Shown: positions 1 to 8,956, counted from the stretch's first letter. The stretch: DNA of 64,000 nt from Candidatus Aminicenantota bacterium (GCA_003141555.1 PLMN01000004.1:1-64000), one strand, 5' to 3'. Numbers and translations: made by a program. Notes: generated by a model from the sequence alone, not told the origin.

Positions 1-6
1 TCATAG

Positions 7-67
7 AAGGGGACACAGAACGCCAGCCAACTCTTAGCAGGTCATCATCGGGGTTCTGTGTCCCCTT
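7..67. repeat. Perfect 15-bp inverted repeat (REP-like hairpin)
   Basis: AAGGGGACACAGAAC at 7-21 is the exact reverse complement of GTTCTGTGTCCCCTT at 53-67, with a 31-nt loop. A run of T (66-70) follows the right arm, so on the plus strand it could also end transcription arriving from the left edge. Hairpins with a GGGGACA-type core are often relics of IS200-like or REP-associated tyrosine transposases; no transposase is visible inside the window, so that origin is inference. Confidence 0.75.
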
Positions 68-120
68 TTTCCGGAGGCCGGTGGGGTTGGTCGGCGACAC
101 GACCCGCCGGGCGCAATGGG

Positions 121-149
121 TTGACTTGAACGGCCGATTAGGGTTAGAT
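121..149 (+). promoter_or_regulatory. Candidate sigma70 promoter of the barrel gene at 158
   Basis: TTGACT at 121-126 is separated by 17 nt from TTAGAT at 144-149. The -10 box ends 8 nt before the ATG at 158 and no Shine-Dalgarno sequence lies between, which would give a leaderless transcript. The -10 match is weak (3 of 6). Confidence 0.4.
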
Positions 150-157
150 GTACAGCC

Positions 158-778
158 ATGAAATGGTTCCGCTTCCCAATCGCGATCCTTGCCGCCTTGA
201 TTTTGGGCGCATCCACGGCCCCGGCCTATGAAACGCGGCCCGCGATCCTGGTCCATGCCGGGTTCGGTTTTCCCGAAGAGAACAACCTGCACGGCGGTTG
301 GGAGTCCGGTTTGGGCCTAGTCCTGCCCTTCGCCCCCCGGCTCGCCGTCGCCGTCGAATATCTCCAATGGAAGGATACGTCCAAACAATCCTTCGGGAAG
401 CTCTATCCCGGCACTCTGACCCTGGCCCCGATCCAGGCTTCCCTCCAGTACGGGTTCTATGAAAACATGTACTTTAGGGGCTATGCCCTGGCGGGCGCGG
501 CCTACATCGTTTCGCGCTTCAGGATCGGCGCCTACCTCTCGATCCCCGAAGTCACGATCGAGCAGCGGGTGGAAAACGGATGGGCGTTCTTTGGAGGCCT
601 TGGGGCCAACCTCGCCCTTTCCAAGACATTCGACTTTTACATTGAAATGTCCTATATGCGCCGATCGCTGCCGGCCGTGACCATCGTTCACGACACGAAT
701 CTGGGAAACAGCGAAACCTCACTCACGGCCAACCTTCGCCATGTGTTCCTGAAAATGGGCCTGAAGTTCTATTTCTGA
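158..778 (+). CDS. Small outer-membrane beta-barrel protein
   Basis: The 206-residue product starts with a signal peptide (charged MKWFRF, a hydrophobic run, cleavage likely near APAYE at residues 21-25). The rest is built of short alternating amphipathic strands rich in Tyr, Phe and Gly and ends in a terminal Phe (KFYF), the usual signal for BAM-assisted insertion. Size and pattern fit an 8-stranded OmpW/OmpA-like barrel. No specific ligand or function can be read from the sequence. The start follows a promoter-like pair with an 8-nt gap, suggesting a leaderless message. A secreted glycosidase gene follows 76 bp downstream on the same strand. Confidence 0.75.
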   Translation: MKWFRFPIAILAALILGASTAPAYETRPAILVHAGFGFPEENNLHGGWESGLGLVLPFAPRLAVAVEYLQWKDTSKQSFGKLYPGTLTLAPIQASLQYGFYENMYFRGYALAGAAYIVSRFRIGAYLSIPEVTIEQRVENGWAFFGGLGANLALSKTFDFYIEMSYMRRSLPAVTIVHDTNLGNSETSLTANLRHVFLKMGLKFYF

Positions 779-785
779 CCGGCCG

Positions 786-814
786 TTGATTTTCTCCAGG
801 ATTTGCCTTACATT
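786..814 (+). promoter_or_regulatory. Candidate promoter of the GH63-like gene
   Basis: TTGATT at 786-791, a 17-nt spacer, and TACATT at 809-814. Transcription would begin near 821, giving a leader of about 35 nt to the ATG at 855. No clear Shine-Dalgarno sequence precedes that ATG. Confidence 0.35.
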
Positions 815-854
815 TGAGCCCTGAGCCCCCTTCCGGACCCGGGCAGAAACCGCG

Positions 855-3248
855 ATGAGAAAAAAAATCGCCCTCGCTATCCTCGCCTTCGGCATGGCCG
901 GGCCGGGGTTCATCCTCGGATTGCGGGCGGAGGTTGACCCGCCCTGGAAGGGTGTTTTCATCGGTGCGCTCGACGCCAAGGCCTGGTGCGGCCTCGTCCT
1001 CGCCCCCCAGAAGGACGCGGCCTTCGCCTTCCGGTTTAGGATCGAGAAGGAGGGCCGCATCGCCGACGGCGACGACCTTTTCTATATGGTCTCGGAAGTC
1101 GGCCCCCAGGCCCCGGACGGCATGTATTCCCGGATGAAATTCGACCTCGGGCTCCCGATCCTCCCCGCGGACAAGAAGTCCGAAACTCCCATCCTGATCA
1201 AGCCCGCGTCGAAATCGGACACCGTCACCTTCGAATGGTCGCGCCAGGACGAGCGAACGGTCATCGGCCGCCTCCAGGCGCCGAAATACGTCAAGGTTCA
1301 CTTGACGGCCTATCTTCCCTGGGATTTCAAGGGCCGCTACAAAATGCTGCCCGACGGGCATATCCAGGGCGAGGGAAAGACGGCCCGATCTCCCGTGGCG
1401 CTTATCTGGACGCACCGGGCGGGGGCGGCCTCCGCCTCCGAAGGAGAGGAGATCGATCTCGTCTTCTCCCAGGACGATGACCGGAGCGTATATTTCGCGG
1501 CGGGATTCGGCGACGACGCGGAGGCCGTCCGAAAGCATATCACCCGCTACAAGAACATCGGGACGATCAACGCTTTTCTCAGCGAGGAGAACGACCGGTA
1601 TCAGAAAAAGCGCTCCGTGGTCGAAGGGCTCTACCCGGGCGTCGCCGAAGCCCTGGCCAACAACCTGTTTTCCATGATCCTCTACCAGCCCGGCGAGCAC
1701 CGGCTGTACACTCCCGCGGGAAGGCGCTGGATCTTCAACCGGCCGGATGGCCAGCCCGACCAGTGGCAGATCTTCGCCTGGGATTCCCTTTTCAACGCCC
1801 TCGAGCTCGCCGTCGAAAGCCCCTCCCTCGCGATCGACGCGGCCCGCGCCGTCCTCGAGACGCAATATCCGAATGGAAACATCCCCAACTGGCGGAGCCG
1901 CTTCGGAGGGACGCCGGATCGCTCCCAGCCACCGGTCGGGGCGTATGTCGTGCTGAAGCTTTTCCAAAGGACGGGAAACCGAGAGTTCCTTGGCGCGGCC
2001 TATCCGACTCTCCGGAAATGGCACGCCTTCTGGAAAGCGCGCAAGCCAAACGGCCAGGCCCGCCGCGATGGGAACGGAGACGGGCTCCTCGAATGGGGCT
2101 CGGACCGGGAGCTCGTCGCGGACAAGGTCCCGGCGTGGGAAGCCGGCGCCCCGGGGGAGACGCGCGCCCGCTGGGAATCCGGCCAGGACGATCTCCCGAA
2201 CTGGGACGACGTGCCTTACAGCGCCGACGCGGGCACGCTCACCATGAACTGCGTCGACCTCAACAGCCTATACGCGCTCGACGCCTGGTGCCTGTCCCAG
2301 ATCGCCGATGTCCTCAAGCGGCCGGAGGAGGCCGAGGCTTATCTGGCCGAATACGGGAAGATGAAGGACCTCATCAATTCCGTCCTCTGGAATCCGCGGG
2401 AAGGCTTCTATTTCGACCGCCACTGGGACGGCCGTTTCTCGACGCACAAGGCCGCCTCGAATTTTTATCCTCTCCTCGCCCGGATTCCCGACGAGGGCCA
2501 GGCCCAGCTCATGATCCGCCACCTCCGGGATCCCAAGGAATTCTGGGGGGAATACATCCTGCCCTCGATTTCCCGCGACGATCCGGCGTTCAGTGACCCG
2601 AAGAACCCGGACCGGCAATACTGGCGGGGAACGATCTGGCCCCCGACGAACTACCTGGTCTATGAGGGGTTGAAGGCCTGCGGCTTCGACGCCGTCGCCT
2701 CGGAGCTGGCCAAGAAGAGCCAGGCCCTTTTCATGAAAGCCTGGTCGAATTTCCAGATCTGCCCGGAGAATTTTCATCCCCTGACCGGCGCGGCGGCGGG
2801 CCAGCGCTACCAGAGCTGGGGCCCGCTCTTCGCCCTGACCGCCATCGAGGAATACCTCGACTTCACGCCCTGGGAGGGGTTCCGCTTCGGGATGATCGAT
2901 CCCGAACGCAAGGGACGACTCCTCCGGGCGACCATCCAGGGCCGGAGCTACGACGTCGAGGCGTCGCGCGGCGGGATCGCCCTTCGCGAGGACGGGCGGG
3001 AGATCTTCACCATCGATGGCGGGGCGGTCGTCCGCCGGTTCCTCTATCTCGAGAACGAGGTCAGCTTCGATCTGAGCACCAAGACCTCGACGGATTACAA
3101 GATCAAAATCCTGTTCCTGAAGAAAGGGAAGTATCAGCTCCTGATCGACGGCAAGATCAATCAGATCGCCGCCGGCTCATCGCTCAAATTCAAGGTTCCC
3201 GGCGGGGAGCACAGGATCTCGATCGAGCTCCTGGAGGAGATCAGCTGA
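855..3248 (+). CDS. Secreted GH63-like (alpha/alpha)6-barrel glycoside hydrolase
   Basis: The 797-residue product has an N-terminal signal peptide (about 1-26) and a beta-rich N-terminal domain. A large (alpha/alpha)6-type catalytic region follows from about residue 260. Family features are the ESGQDDLPNWDD stretch near residue 440, resembling the ESGWD...D motif of GH37/GH63 enzymes, and the YWRGTIWPPTNYLVYEGL stretch near 590. A C-terminal beta-sandwich follows after about 680. These match the MGH1-like/GH63 group (glucosidases, mannosylglycerate or glucosylglycerate hydrolases, trehalase relatives). It probably acts in the periplasm on an alpha-linked glucoside or mannoside; the exact substrate cannot be told. 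Confidence 0.8.
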   Translation: MRKKIALAILAFGMAGPGFILGLRAEVDPPWKGVFIGALDAKAWCGLVLAPQKDAAFAFRFRIEKEGRIADGDDLFYMVSEVGPQAPDGMYSRMKFDLGLPILPADKKSETPILIKPASKSDTVTFEWSRQDERTVIGRLQAPKYVKVHLTAYLPWDFKGRYKMLPDGHIQGEGKTARSPVALIWTHRAGAASASEGEEIDLVFSQDDDRSVYFAAGFGDDAEAVRKHITRYKNIGTINAFLSEENDRYQKKRSVVEGLYPGVAEALANNLFSMILYQPGEHRLYTPAGRRWIFNRPDGQPDQWQIFAWDSLFNALELAVESPSLAIDAARAVLETQYPNGNIPNWRSRFGGTPDRSQPPVGAYVVLKLFQRTGNREFLGAAYPTLRKWHAFWKARKPNGQARRDGNGDGLLEWGSDRELVADKVPAWEAGAPGETRARWESGQDDLPNWDDVPYSADAGTLTMNCVDLNSLYALDAWCLSQIADVLKRPEEAEAYLAEYGKMKDLINSVLWNPREGFYFDRHWDGRFSTHKAASNFYPLLARIPDEGQAQLMIRHLRDPKEFWGEYILPSISRDDPAFSDPKNPDRQYWRGTIWPPTNYLVYEGLKACGFDAVASELAKKSQALFMKAWSNFQICPENFHPLTGAAAGQRYQSWGPLFALTAIEEYLDFTPWEGFRFGMIDPERKGRLLRATIQGRSYDVEASRGGIALREDGREIFTIDGGAVVRRFLYLENEVSFDLSTKTSTDYKIKILFLKKGKYQLLIDGKINQIAAGSSLKFKVPGGEHRISIELLEEIS

Positions 3249-3500
3249 CATCTTCGCCCGGCGGGGTGATGGCGGCTTTGATCATGGCGAGTTCCTAAGG
3301 AAATCCCCCGGCATTAAAATATAGGGAAACGGTTTCCTCTCCACCGACGTATATAAAGAAGGATGAGGAGGGCATGTTCCCGGCGCTTCAGCCGGGCATG
3401 TTTCTTGCTGTTCAGGAGGACGAGCACTCGCCTTCAGGGGCACGGGCCGAGGGCGGGCCAACTCTCTTTACATCCATTGTAACGATATGAAAGACAGGAT

Positions 3501-4799
3501 ATGAAACCCGGATGGCCGGCGGCGGCCCTTGTGGCCTGCCTGATGATAGCCTTCGCCCGGATCGCGCCCGCCCAAACCCGGGAGGAAACCGGCCTTGAAG
3601 CCCTGAAGAAGACCGCGCCTAAGATCTATATCGACTGCTCGTCCTGCGATCTCGAGTTCATCAAGACCGAGATCACGTTCGTAAATTACGTCCGCGACCG
3701 GAACGAGGCCGAGGTCCACATCCTCATCACCACCCAAGCCACGGCCGGCGGCGGGACCGAATTCACCCTCTCGCTCTCCGGGCAGAACGCATTCGCCGGC
3801 CTGGACGACACCGTGACCTATTTCGCCAACGGGACCGACACGTCCGACGAGACCCGGCGCGGCCTGGTGAAGACGCTCCGGATGGGGCTCATGAGCTACG
3901 TCGCCCGGCGGCCGATCGCGGCCCGGATCGCGGTGAGCTATGCCCCCGAGGAGAAACCCGGCGCGGCCAACGACCGATGGAAATCCTGGCTTTTCAATGT
4001 CGGAGGAAGCGGCTATTTTAACGGAGAGCAGTCCACGTCGAGCCATTCCTATAGCCTGAATTTCACCGCGAGCAAGATCACCCCCGACATCAAGCTCCGC
4101 CTCGGCCTGTCGGCGAGCTTTCAGCGGAATCGCTACACCTACGAGGACGCGGAGATCGTCAGCACCCAGAAAAGCTACGCGGCCAACGGGCTGTTCGTAA
4201 AAAGCCTGGACGAGCACTGGTCGGTGGGCGTCGCCTTGGACAGCCTGTCCTCGACCTACCAGAACATCAGCCTCAGCCTCGCGCCGGCGCCCGCCGTGGA
4301 ATTCAACGCCTTCCCGTATTCCCAATCCACGCGCCGCCAGCTTCGCTTTCTTTACAAGCTCTCCTTCTCCCTCGTCCAGTATCGGGAAACCACGATCTAC
4401 GACAAGCTCCGGGAGGCGCTCCTCCAGGAATCTCTGTCGGTGACCCTCGACATCAAGGAGAAATGGGGGAGCATTTCCACGTCCCTTTCGGGATCTCACT
4501 ATTTCCACGATTTCTCGAAGAACAACCTGGGCCTCTATGCCGTCGTCCAGCTCAACATCTTCAAGGGATTCAACGCCGTCGTCCTGGGAGGGGGCTATCG
4601 CGTCCACGATCAGCTCGCCCTCGTCAAGGGCGAAGCGACGCTCGAGGAGATCATCCTCCGGCGCCGCGAGATGGAAACCACCTACAACTACTTCGCCATG
4701 GTAGGGGTGAGCTATACCTTCGGGTCGATTTTCACCAACGTCGTCAATCCCCGGTTCGGATCCCTGAGCACGGGGGGAATCACCATCAATATGAACTAG
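3501..4799 (+). CDS. Outer-membrane barrel protein, first of a tandem paralogous pair
   Basis: The 432-residue secreted protein has a signal peptide ending near residue 24 (ARIAPAQT). A small domain (about 35-140) carries CSSCDLEFIKTEITFVNYVRD, and a long beta-strand-rich region follows, typical of an outer-membrane barrel. The neighbour at 4812 shares its layout and many motifs: FPYSxSTRRQLR, TIYDK, GSHYFHD, HDQLALxKG.ATLEEI, TTYNY and NPRFG. I recognise no named function. The spacing of 12 bp to the next gene indicates one transcript. The 252-bp gap upstream (3249-3500) holds a short CCCGGC/GCCGGG hairpin at 3379-3396 but no clear promoter. Confidence 0.7.
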   Translation: MKPGWPAAALVACLMIAFARIAPAQTREETGLEALKKTAPKIYIDCSSCDLEFIKTEITFVNYVRDRNEAEVHILITTQATAGGGTEFTLSLSGQNAFAGLDDTVTYFANGTDTSDETRRGLVKTLRMGLMSYVARRPIAARIAVSYAPEEKPGAANDRWKSWLFNVGGSGYFNGEQSTSSHSYSLNFTASKITPDIKLRLGLSASFQRNRYTYEDAEIVSTQKSYAANGLFVKSLDEHWSVGVALDSLSSTYQNISLSLAPAPAVEFNAFPYSQSTRRQLRFLYKLSFSLVQYRETTIYDKLREALLQESLSVTLDIKEKWGSISTSLSGSHYFHDFSKNNLGLYAVVQLNIFKGFNAVVLGGGYRVHDQLALVKGEATLEEIILRRREMETTYNYFAMVGVSYTFGSIFTNVVNPRFGSLSTGGITINMN

Positions 4800-4811
4800 G
4801 GACAGAGCGCC

Positions 4812-6140
4812 ATGAACCGCCCCCCCATCCTGCCCCCCTCGGGCCGCCGCTTGTCGAGCCGCCGGGGGATATTCCGGCTCGCCGCGGCCGCCGCCGTCCT
4901 TCTGGTCCTGGCCGTCCCCGGATCGGCCCAGACGCCTCCTGCGGGCGAGGCCGGGGCCGCGGATCCCAAGGTCTTTGTGAAATCGAGCCTCGAGCTTCCG
5001 GAGCTGGCCCGGGAAATCGCCTTCGTCCGATTCGTCCAGGATGAGACCGAAGCCCAGGTTCTCGTCGAGATCACATCGGCCGGGACGGCCGCTGGCGAGG
5101 AGTTTACCGTGGCCCTGACCGGACGGAAGGAATTCCAAGGCCTCGACAACATCTTGAAATACCCGGGGAGACCCGAAGCCGGGACCGACGCCGTCCGGAA
5201 AGATCTCGTCCGAATCCTGAAGCTGGGGCTCGTGCGCTATGTCCTCAAGACGCCGGCCGCGGGCAGGATCGGGCTGTCGTTCCAAGACCAGGTCAAGCCC
5301 ACGGCCGTGGTTGATCCTTGGAATTTCTGGGTCTTCAGCTTGGCGATCGACGGTTTTCTCCAGGGAGAGAAGACCTACGCGAGCCAGATGTGGTCCGGGT
5401 CCATCTCCGCCCAGCGGGTGACTCCCGAATGGAAAATCCGGACCGCCGCCGGGGTCAATTGGCAGAAGAACACCTACGCGGTTGAGGACTACAATTACGA
5501 AAGTGCCATGAACTCGCAGAGCTTCAGCGACGTCGTCGTCCGCAGCCTGGGGGAGCATTGGTCGATCGGCGGGTATCTCAAGGTCCAATCGTCGACGTAC
5601 GACAACCTCAAAATGCTGCTCCAGGCTACGCCCGCCATCGAATACGATCTCTTCCCGTATTCCGAGTCCACCCGAAGGCAGCTCCGGCTCCTGTATACCC
5701 TCGGCCCGAAATTCGGCTGGTATCAGGAAAAGACGATCTACGACAAGATGAAGGAGACGCTGTGGAGCCAGTCGCTGGCGGCGACGCTCGAGCTCAAACA
5801 GGCCTGGGGAGTTCTCAGCACGACGCTCGAAGGGTCGCATTATTTCCACGACCTTTCTAAAAATCGGCTTTCTCTCAGCGCCGAGCTTTCCCTCCGCATC
5901 TTCAAGGGCTTGAATTTCAACATCGACGGCAGCGGCGCGCGCATCCACGATCAGCTGGCCCTGCCCAAAGGCGGAGCCACGCTCGAGGAAATCCTCCTCC
6001 AGCGCCGGCAGCTCGCCACGACCTACAACTATTACGTCTCGGTCGGCCTCAGCTTCTCTTTCGGATCGACCAACAGCAATGTCGTGAACCCGCGCTTCGG
6101 GTCGTCCAGCGGAGGGACGTCGATCCAGATTTCAAACTGA
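4812..6140 (+). CDS. Outer-membrane barrel protein, second of the tandem pair
   Basis: The 442-residue paralogue of the preceding product has a longer N-terminus (about 40 residues to the end of the signal peptide, VPGSAQ). It keeps the same two-part structure: a short N-terminal domain with IAFVRFVQDETEAQVLVEIT, then a barrel-like region ending with Asn-rich strands and NPRFGSSSGG. The CxxC of the first copy (CSSCDLEF) is missing here; the matching position reads SSLELPELAREI. This suggests divergence of roles after duplication. Function unknown. The next gene is convergent, 54 bp away. Confidence 0.7.
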   Translation: MNRPPILPPSGRRLSSRRGIFRLAAAAAVLLVLAVPGSAQTPPAGEAGAADPKVFVKSSLELPELAREIAFVRFVQDETEAQVLVEITSAGTAAGEEFTVALTGRKEFQGLDNILKYPGRPEAGTDAVRKDLVRILKLGLVRYVLKTPAAGRIGLSFQDQVKPTAVVDPWNFWVFSLAIDGFLQGEKTYASQMWSGSISAQRVTPEWKIRTAAGVNWQKNTYAVEDYNYESAMNSQSFSDVVVRSLGEHWSIGGYLKVQSSTYDNLKMLLQATPAIEYDLFPYSESTRRQLRLLYTLGPKFGWYQEKTIYDKMKETLWSQSLAATLELKQAWGVLSTTLEGSHYFHDLSKNRLSLSAELSLRIFKGLNFNIDGSGARIHDQLALPKGGATLEEILLQRRQLATTYNYYVSVGLSFSFGSTNSNVVNPRFGSSSGGTSIQISN

Positions 6141-6194
6141 CGCCGCGGCGGAGGGAAGGGTTCGGAAAAGTACTCGACGAGGCTCGGTCCGGCC

Positions 6195-6923
6195 TCAGGC
6201 GGCCGGCCCGGCCTGCTTCGCGGCCAGATGGATGGCCGCAGCGCCGAAAAGAAGGGGAGTGATCTTCACGGGGGCGAACCCCGCCTCACCCAGGATCGCC
6301 GCAAGCTCGCCCGCGCCGTAAAACGACCGCATCGAGGCCGAGAGGTACGCATATCCCGCCCTCGATCCCGAGAGCCGATGCCCGAGCCGCTTGACGACGA
6401 CGGCCGCGTAGGCGTGAAACAGGGCGCGAGTGATCCCCCGGCGCGGCTGGCTCGTCTCCAGGTTCATGAACCGGCCTCCCGGCTTGAGAACGCGCCGGAA
6501 CTCGCGAAAGGTCGCGATCAGGACGTCCCGCGACAAATGGAGATTCCGGGTCGCGAATGACACCGTGACCAGGTCGACGCTCGCCTCCGCCAGGGGAAGC
6601 CGCTTGACGTCGCCCAGGATGAACGAGGTCGGGACGGCCATGGATTTCATCCGGGCATAGGACAGCATCGGGAGGGAGAAGTCCAGGGCGACGATCCTCG
6701 TCCCGGCCGGGGCGATCCGGGAGAGGGTCTGGGCCATCTCGCCCGTGCCCGAGCACACGTCGAGCCAAACGCCGCCGCCGTCCCGCGCCGCCCGCCGGGC
6801 CCCCTTGCGCCGCCAGACACGATCGAGGCCCAACGTCAGGATGCGGTTCGTCCTTTCATAGGTGTCCGCGAGCTCGGTATAGAGCTCTCGAAGAGGCCGC
6901 CTCACTTTTATTTTGACATCCAT
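6195..6923 (-). CDS. ubiE/menG: Demethylmenaquinone/ubiquinone C-methyltransferase (UbiE/MenG family)
   Basis: The 242-residue class I SAM methyltransferase has the glycine-rich SAM motif LDVCSGTGEMA near residues 54-64, the acidic motif II residue in VALDFSLPML, and the UbiE-type segments VSFATRNLH and FREFRRVLKPGGRFMNLE. UbiE/MenG enzymes make the last C-methylation of menaquinone or ubiquinone at the membrane. In an anaerobic relative of Acidobacteriota menaquinone is the likelier quinone (inference). The ATG at 6923 lies 10 nt after a TATTAT -10 box with no Shine-Dalgarno sequence. The divergent neighbour is the asparaginase-like gene, whose -35 box falls just inside this coding region. 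Confidence 0.9.
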   Translation of the reverse strand: MDVKIKVRRPLRELYTELADTYERTNRILTLGLDRVWRRKGARRAARDGGGVWLDVCSGTGEMAQTLSRIAPAGTRIVALDFSLPMLSYARMKSMAVPTSFILGDVKRLPLAEASVDLVTVSFATRNLHLSRDVLIATFREFRRVLKPGGRFMNLETSQPRRGITRALFHAYAAVVVKRLGHRLSGSRAGYAYLSASMRSFYGAGELAAILGEAGFAPVKITPLLFGAAAIHLAAKQAGPAA

Positions 6924-6940
6924 CGGCGTTCATATAATAT
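6913..6940 (+). promoter_or_regulatory. Candidate promoter of the asparaginase-like gene
   Basis: Consensus TTGACA at 6913-6918, 16-nt spacer, TAATAT at 6935-6940. It overlaps the start of the divergent ubiE/menG gene and the -10 box of that gene, so the two promoters probably compete. It predicts a leader of about 94 nt. Confidence 0.5.
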
Positions 6941-6962
6941 ACATTTCTCGACCGCTCTCCAA
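6934..6962 (-). promoter_or_regulatory. Candidate promoter of ubiE/menG
   Basis: On the minus strand, TTGGAG (6962-6957), 17 nt, TATTAT (6939-6934). The -10 box ends 10 nt before the ATG at 6923, which would make the message almost leaderless. Confidence 0.55.
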
Positions 6963-7040
6963 GCGGCGGAACTCAGCCGGAAGAAGGCGGGAGTCCTCGC
7001 GCCGGTCTCGATCGGCCCGGCTCCGCAAAGGAGGATCACG

Positions 7041-8120
7041 ATGCGCGTCCGATGTTCCCGAAGAGATTTTCTGCTGACCGGAGCGGTCCTTGGGGCCGCG
7101 ACCTTCATCGCCCCGCGGGAGGAGCTGCGGGGGCAGACGACCGGGACGGCCGTCGGTCCCAAGCCGGCGGGCGTCGTCCGAGCCGTGTCGTCCGCCAACG
7201 GGCTCAGGGCCACGGACCGGGCCATGGAGCTGATGCGGCAGGGCACGGACCCTCTCGATGCGGTTATCGCCGGGGTCAACATCGTCGAGGACGACCCCAA
7301 CGATATGTCCGTCGGCTACGGCGGCCTCCCGAACGAGGACGGCATCGTCGAGCTCGACGCGTCGGTCATGTACGGGCCGACCGCGGCCTCGGGCGCCGTG
7401 GCCGCCATCCGAAACATCAAGAATCCGTCCCGAGTCGCGAAGCTCGTTATGGATCGGACCAAGCATTGCCTCCTGGTGGGGAACGGCGCCCTCAAGTTCG
7501 CCCTGGCCCACGGCTTCAAGAAGGAAAACCTCCTGACCGACAAGGCCCGCGAGGCGTGGCTGAAATGGAAGGAGACGATGTCCGATCAGGACAACTGGTT
7601 GCCGGCTCAGATCAAGAAGCTGCCCGAAGACCTCCAGCCGGTCATGATGACCCACGGCACGATCAACTGCCTCGCGATCAACGAAGCGGGCGTGCTGGCC
7701 GGCGTGACGACGACGAGCGGCCTCTCCTACAAGCTGGCCGGCCGGGTCGGGGATTCGCCCATCATCGGCGCGGGCCTCTATGTGGACAACGAGATCGGCG
7801 CGGCCGGTTCGACCGGAGTGGGCGAAGCCAACATCCGGACGTGCGCCAGCTTCCAGGTGGTCGAGTTCATGGGCCAGGGATTGTCGCCCGAGCAGGCCTG
7901 CCTCAAGACCCTGGAGCGGATCGCGGACAAGGCCCGGCGCTGGCCGAAATCACTCGGGCTCACGGACGCCGGCGGGCGGCCGACGTTCGGCCTGAATTTC
8001 TATGCGCTCAACCGGAAGGGCGAATTCGCCGGGGCGACGATGACCGGCCGCTCGACCTACGCGGTCCACGACGGCCAGAAGAACGGCTTGCGGGATTGCG
8101 CCTTCCTGTTCAAGGCCTGA
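7041..8120 (+). CDS. Tat-exported N4-(beta-N-acetylglucosaminyl)-L-asparaginase / isoaspartyl peptidase family (Ntn hydrolase)
   Basis: The 359-residue product begins with a twin-arginine signal (SRRDFLL, residues 6-12), so it is exported folded. The body is a type 2 asparaginase. The expected autocleavage Thr is T207 in HGTINCLAIN; the family signature GDSPIIGAGLYVDNEIGAAGSTGVGE lies just after. T207 would become the new N-terminal nucleophile of the beta subunit. Glycosylasparaginases remove N-linked glycans from Asn; others cleave Asn or isoaspartyl peptides. The glycan substrate is a good guess but not proven. A very strong Shine-Dalgarno sequence (AAAGGAGG, 7027-7034) fixes the start. 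It is convergent with rlpA, 13 bp away. Confidence 0.88.
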   Translation: MRVRCSRRDFLLTGAVLGAATFIAPREELRGQTTGTAVGPKPAGVVRAVSSANGLRATDRAMELMRQGTDPLDAVIAGVNIVEDDPNDMSVGYGGLPNEDGIVELDASVMYGPTAASGAVAAIRNIKNPSRVAKLVMDRTKHCLLVGNGALKFALAHGFKKENLLTDKAREAWLKWKETMSDQDNWLPAQIKKLPEDLQPVMMTHGTINCLAINEAGVLAGVTTTSGLSYKLAGRVGDSPIIGAGLYVDNEIGAAGSTGVGEANIRTCASFQVVEFMGQGLSPEQACLKTLERIADKARRWPKSLGLTDAGGRPTFGLNFYALNRKGEFAGATMTGRSTYAVHDGQKNGLRDCAFLFKA

Positions 8121-8133
8121 CGGCGGCGAAAGC

Positions 8134-8772
8134 TCATTCCTCGAGCAGGATGACCTTGTAGCCATCCTCGCTCAAGACCTGGGCCAGCCGAAGCGAGGCG
8201 TCCCGGTCCTTGGCCTTCACCCGGACCCGGAAATATGTCCGTTCCGCGGAGGCGCACGACGAGAGGACCACGTCGGCGTATTTGGCCCGCAGCCGGCTCT
8301 CGAGCGCGCGGGCGTTGTCCTCATAGATGAACGCCCCCACCTGGACGAAATAGCGGGGGAGGGCCCGGGCCGTGGCCGGCGAGCCGTCGGCCAGGATATC
8401 CAGCCTCACCGGCGCCACGCCGCAGCCGACCATGTCGATCATCCGGGCCGCGGCGAAAGACAGGTCGATGATCCGCTCGCCCACGAACGGCCCCCGATCG
8501 TTGATCCGCACCGCGACGCTTTTGCCGTTATTCAGGTTCGTCACCATGACCCGGGTCCCGAAGGGGAGGGTCTTGTGGGCGGCTGTCATATCAAACATGT
8601 TGTAGATCTCGCGGTTGGACGTGGGCCGGCCTTGAAAGTCCTCCCCGTACCAGGAGGCCAGCCCGCTTAAGGCGGAACCGCCGCCGGAGGAAGGAGGGCT
8701 CAGGCGGGCACACGAGGTCAGGAGGGCGGCTCCGCACAGGAGAAGGACCATCGGTCTCGCGGCGCGTCCCAT
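8134..8772 (-). CDS. rlpA: RlpA-like septal-ring lipoprotein with DPBB and SPOR domains
   Basis: From the ATG at 8772 the product has 212 residues, with a lipoprotein signal peptide ending in the lipobox LLTSC (Cys21). A double-psi beta-barrel domain (about 35-115: ASWYGEDFQGRPTSNRE, MTAAHKTLPFGTRV, INDRGPF) is followed by a C-terminal SPOR domain (about 140-212). RlpA proteins are outer-membrane lipoproteins that bind denuded peptidoglycan at the septum; several are lytic transglycosylases. The frame stays open upstream to an ATG at 8829, but that start would put 19 polar residues in front of the signal peptide, so 8772 is preferred. The LOG gene lies upstream on the same strand. Confidence 0.88.
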   Translation of the reverse strand: MGRAARPMVLLLCGAALLTSCARLSPPSSGGGSALSGLASWYGEDFQGRPTSNREIYNMFDMTAAHKTLPFGTRVMVTNLNNGKSVAVRINDRGPFVGERIIDLSFAAARMIDMVGCGVAPVRLDILADGSPATARALPRYFVQVGAFIYEDNARALESRLRAKYADVVLSSCASAERTYFRVRVKAKDRDASLRLAQVLSEDGYKVILLEE

Positions 8773-8857
8773 GAGATATATCAATCTTGGCACGCCCTCA
8801 TGATGCATCCCATTGAGAAGCGGCGCCATCCCCGTTCGCGGTGATTCGGCTTGGGAT

Positions 8858-8921
8858 TTTCCTCTCCCCCCTCGCGGTGAGAAGGGAGTCGCCTGTAGCG
8901 GCCAAGGAGGGGAGAAGGAAA
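8858..8921. repeat. Imperfect inverted repeat between LOG and rlpA genes
   Basis: TTTCCTCTCCCCCCT at 8858-8872 pairs imperfectly with AGGAGGGGAGAAGGAAA at 8905-8921 around a 32-nt loop. It lies in the 184-bp gap between the LOG gene and rlpA. It could be a weak terminator for the LOG transcript or a small mobile repeat relic. Confidence 0.4.
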
Positions 8922-8956
8922 CGACTCCTCGGATCGACCGCCTTGCCGGATCGTTA

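Noticed and set aside
3379-3396. CCCGGC/GCCGGG hairpin as a terminator after the GH63-like gene.
   Set aside because: No T-run follows (CATGTTTCTT), the stem is only 6 bp, and it lies about 130 bp after the stop.
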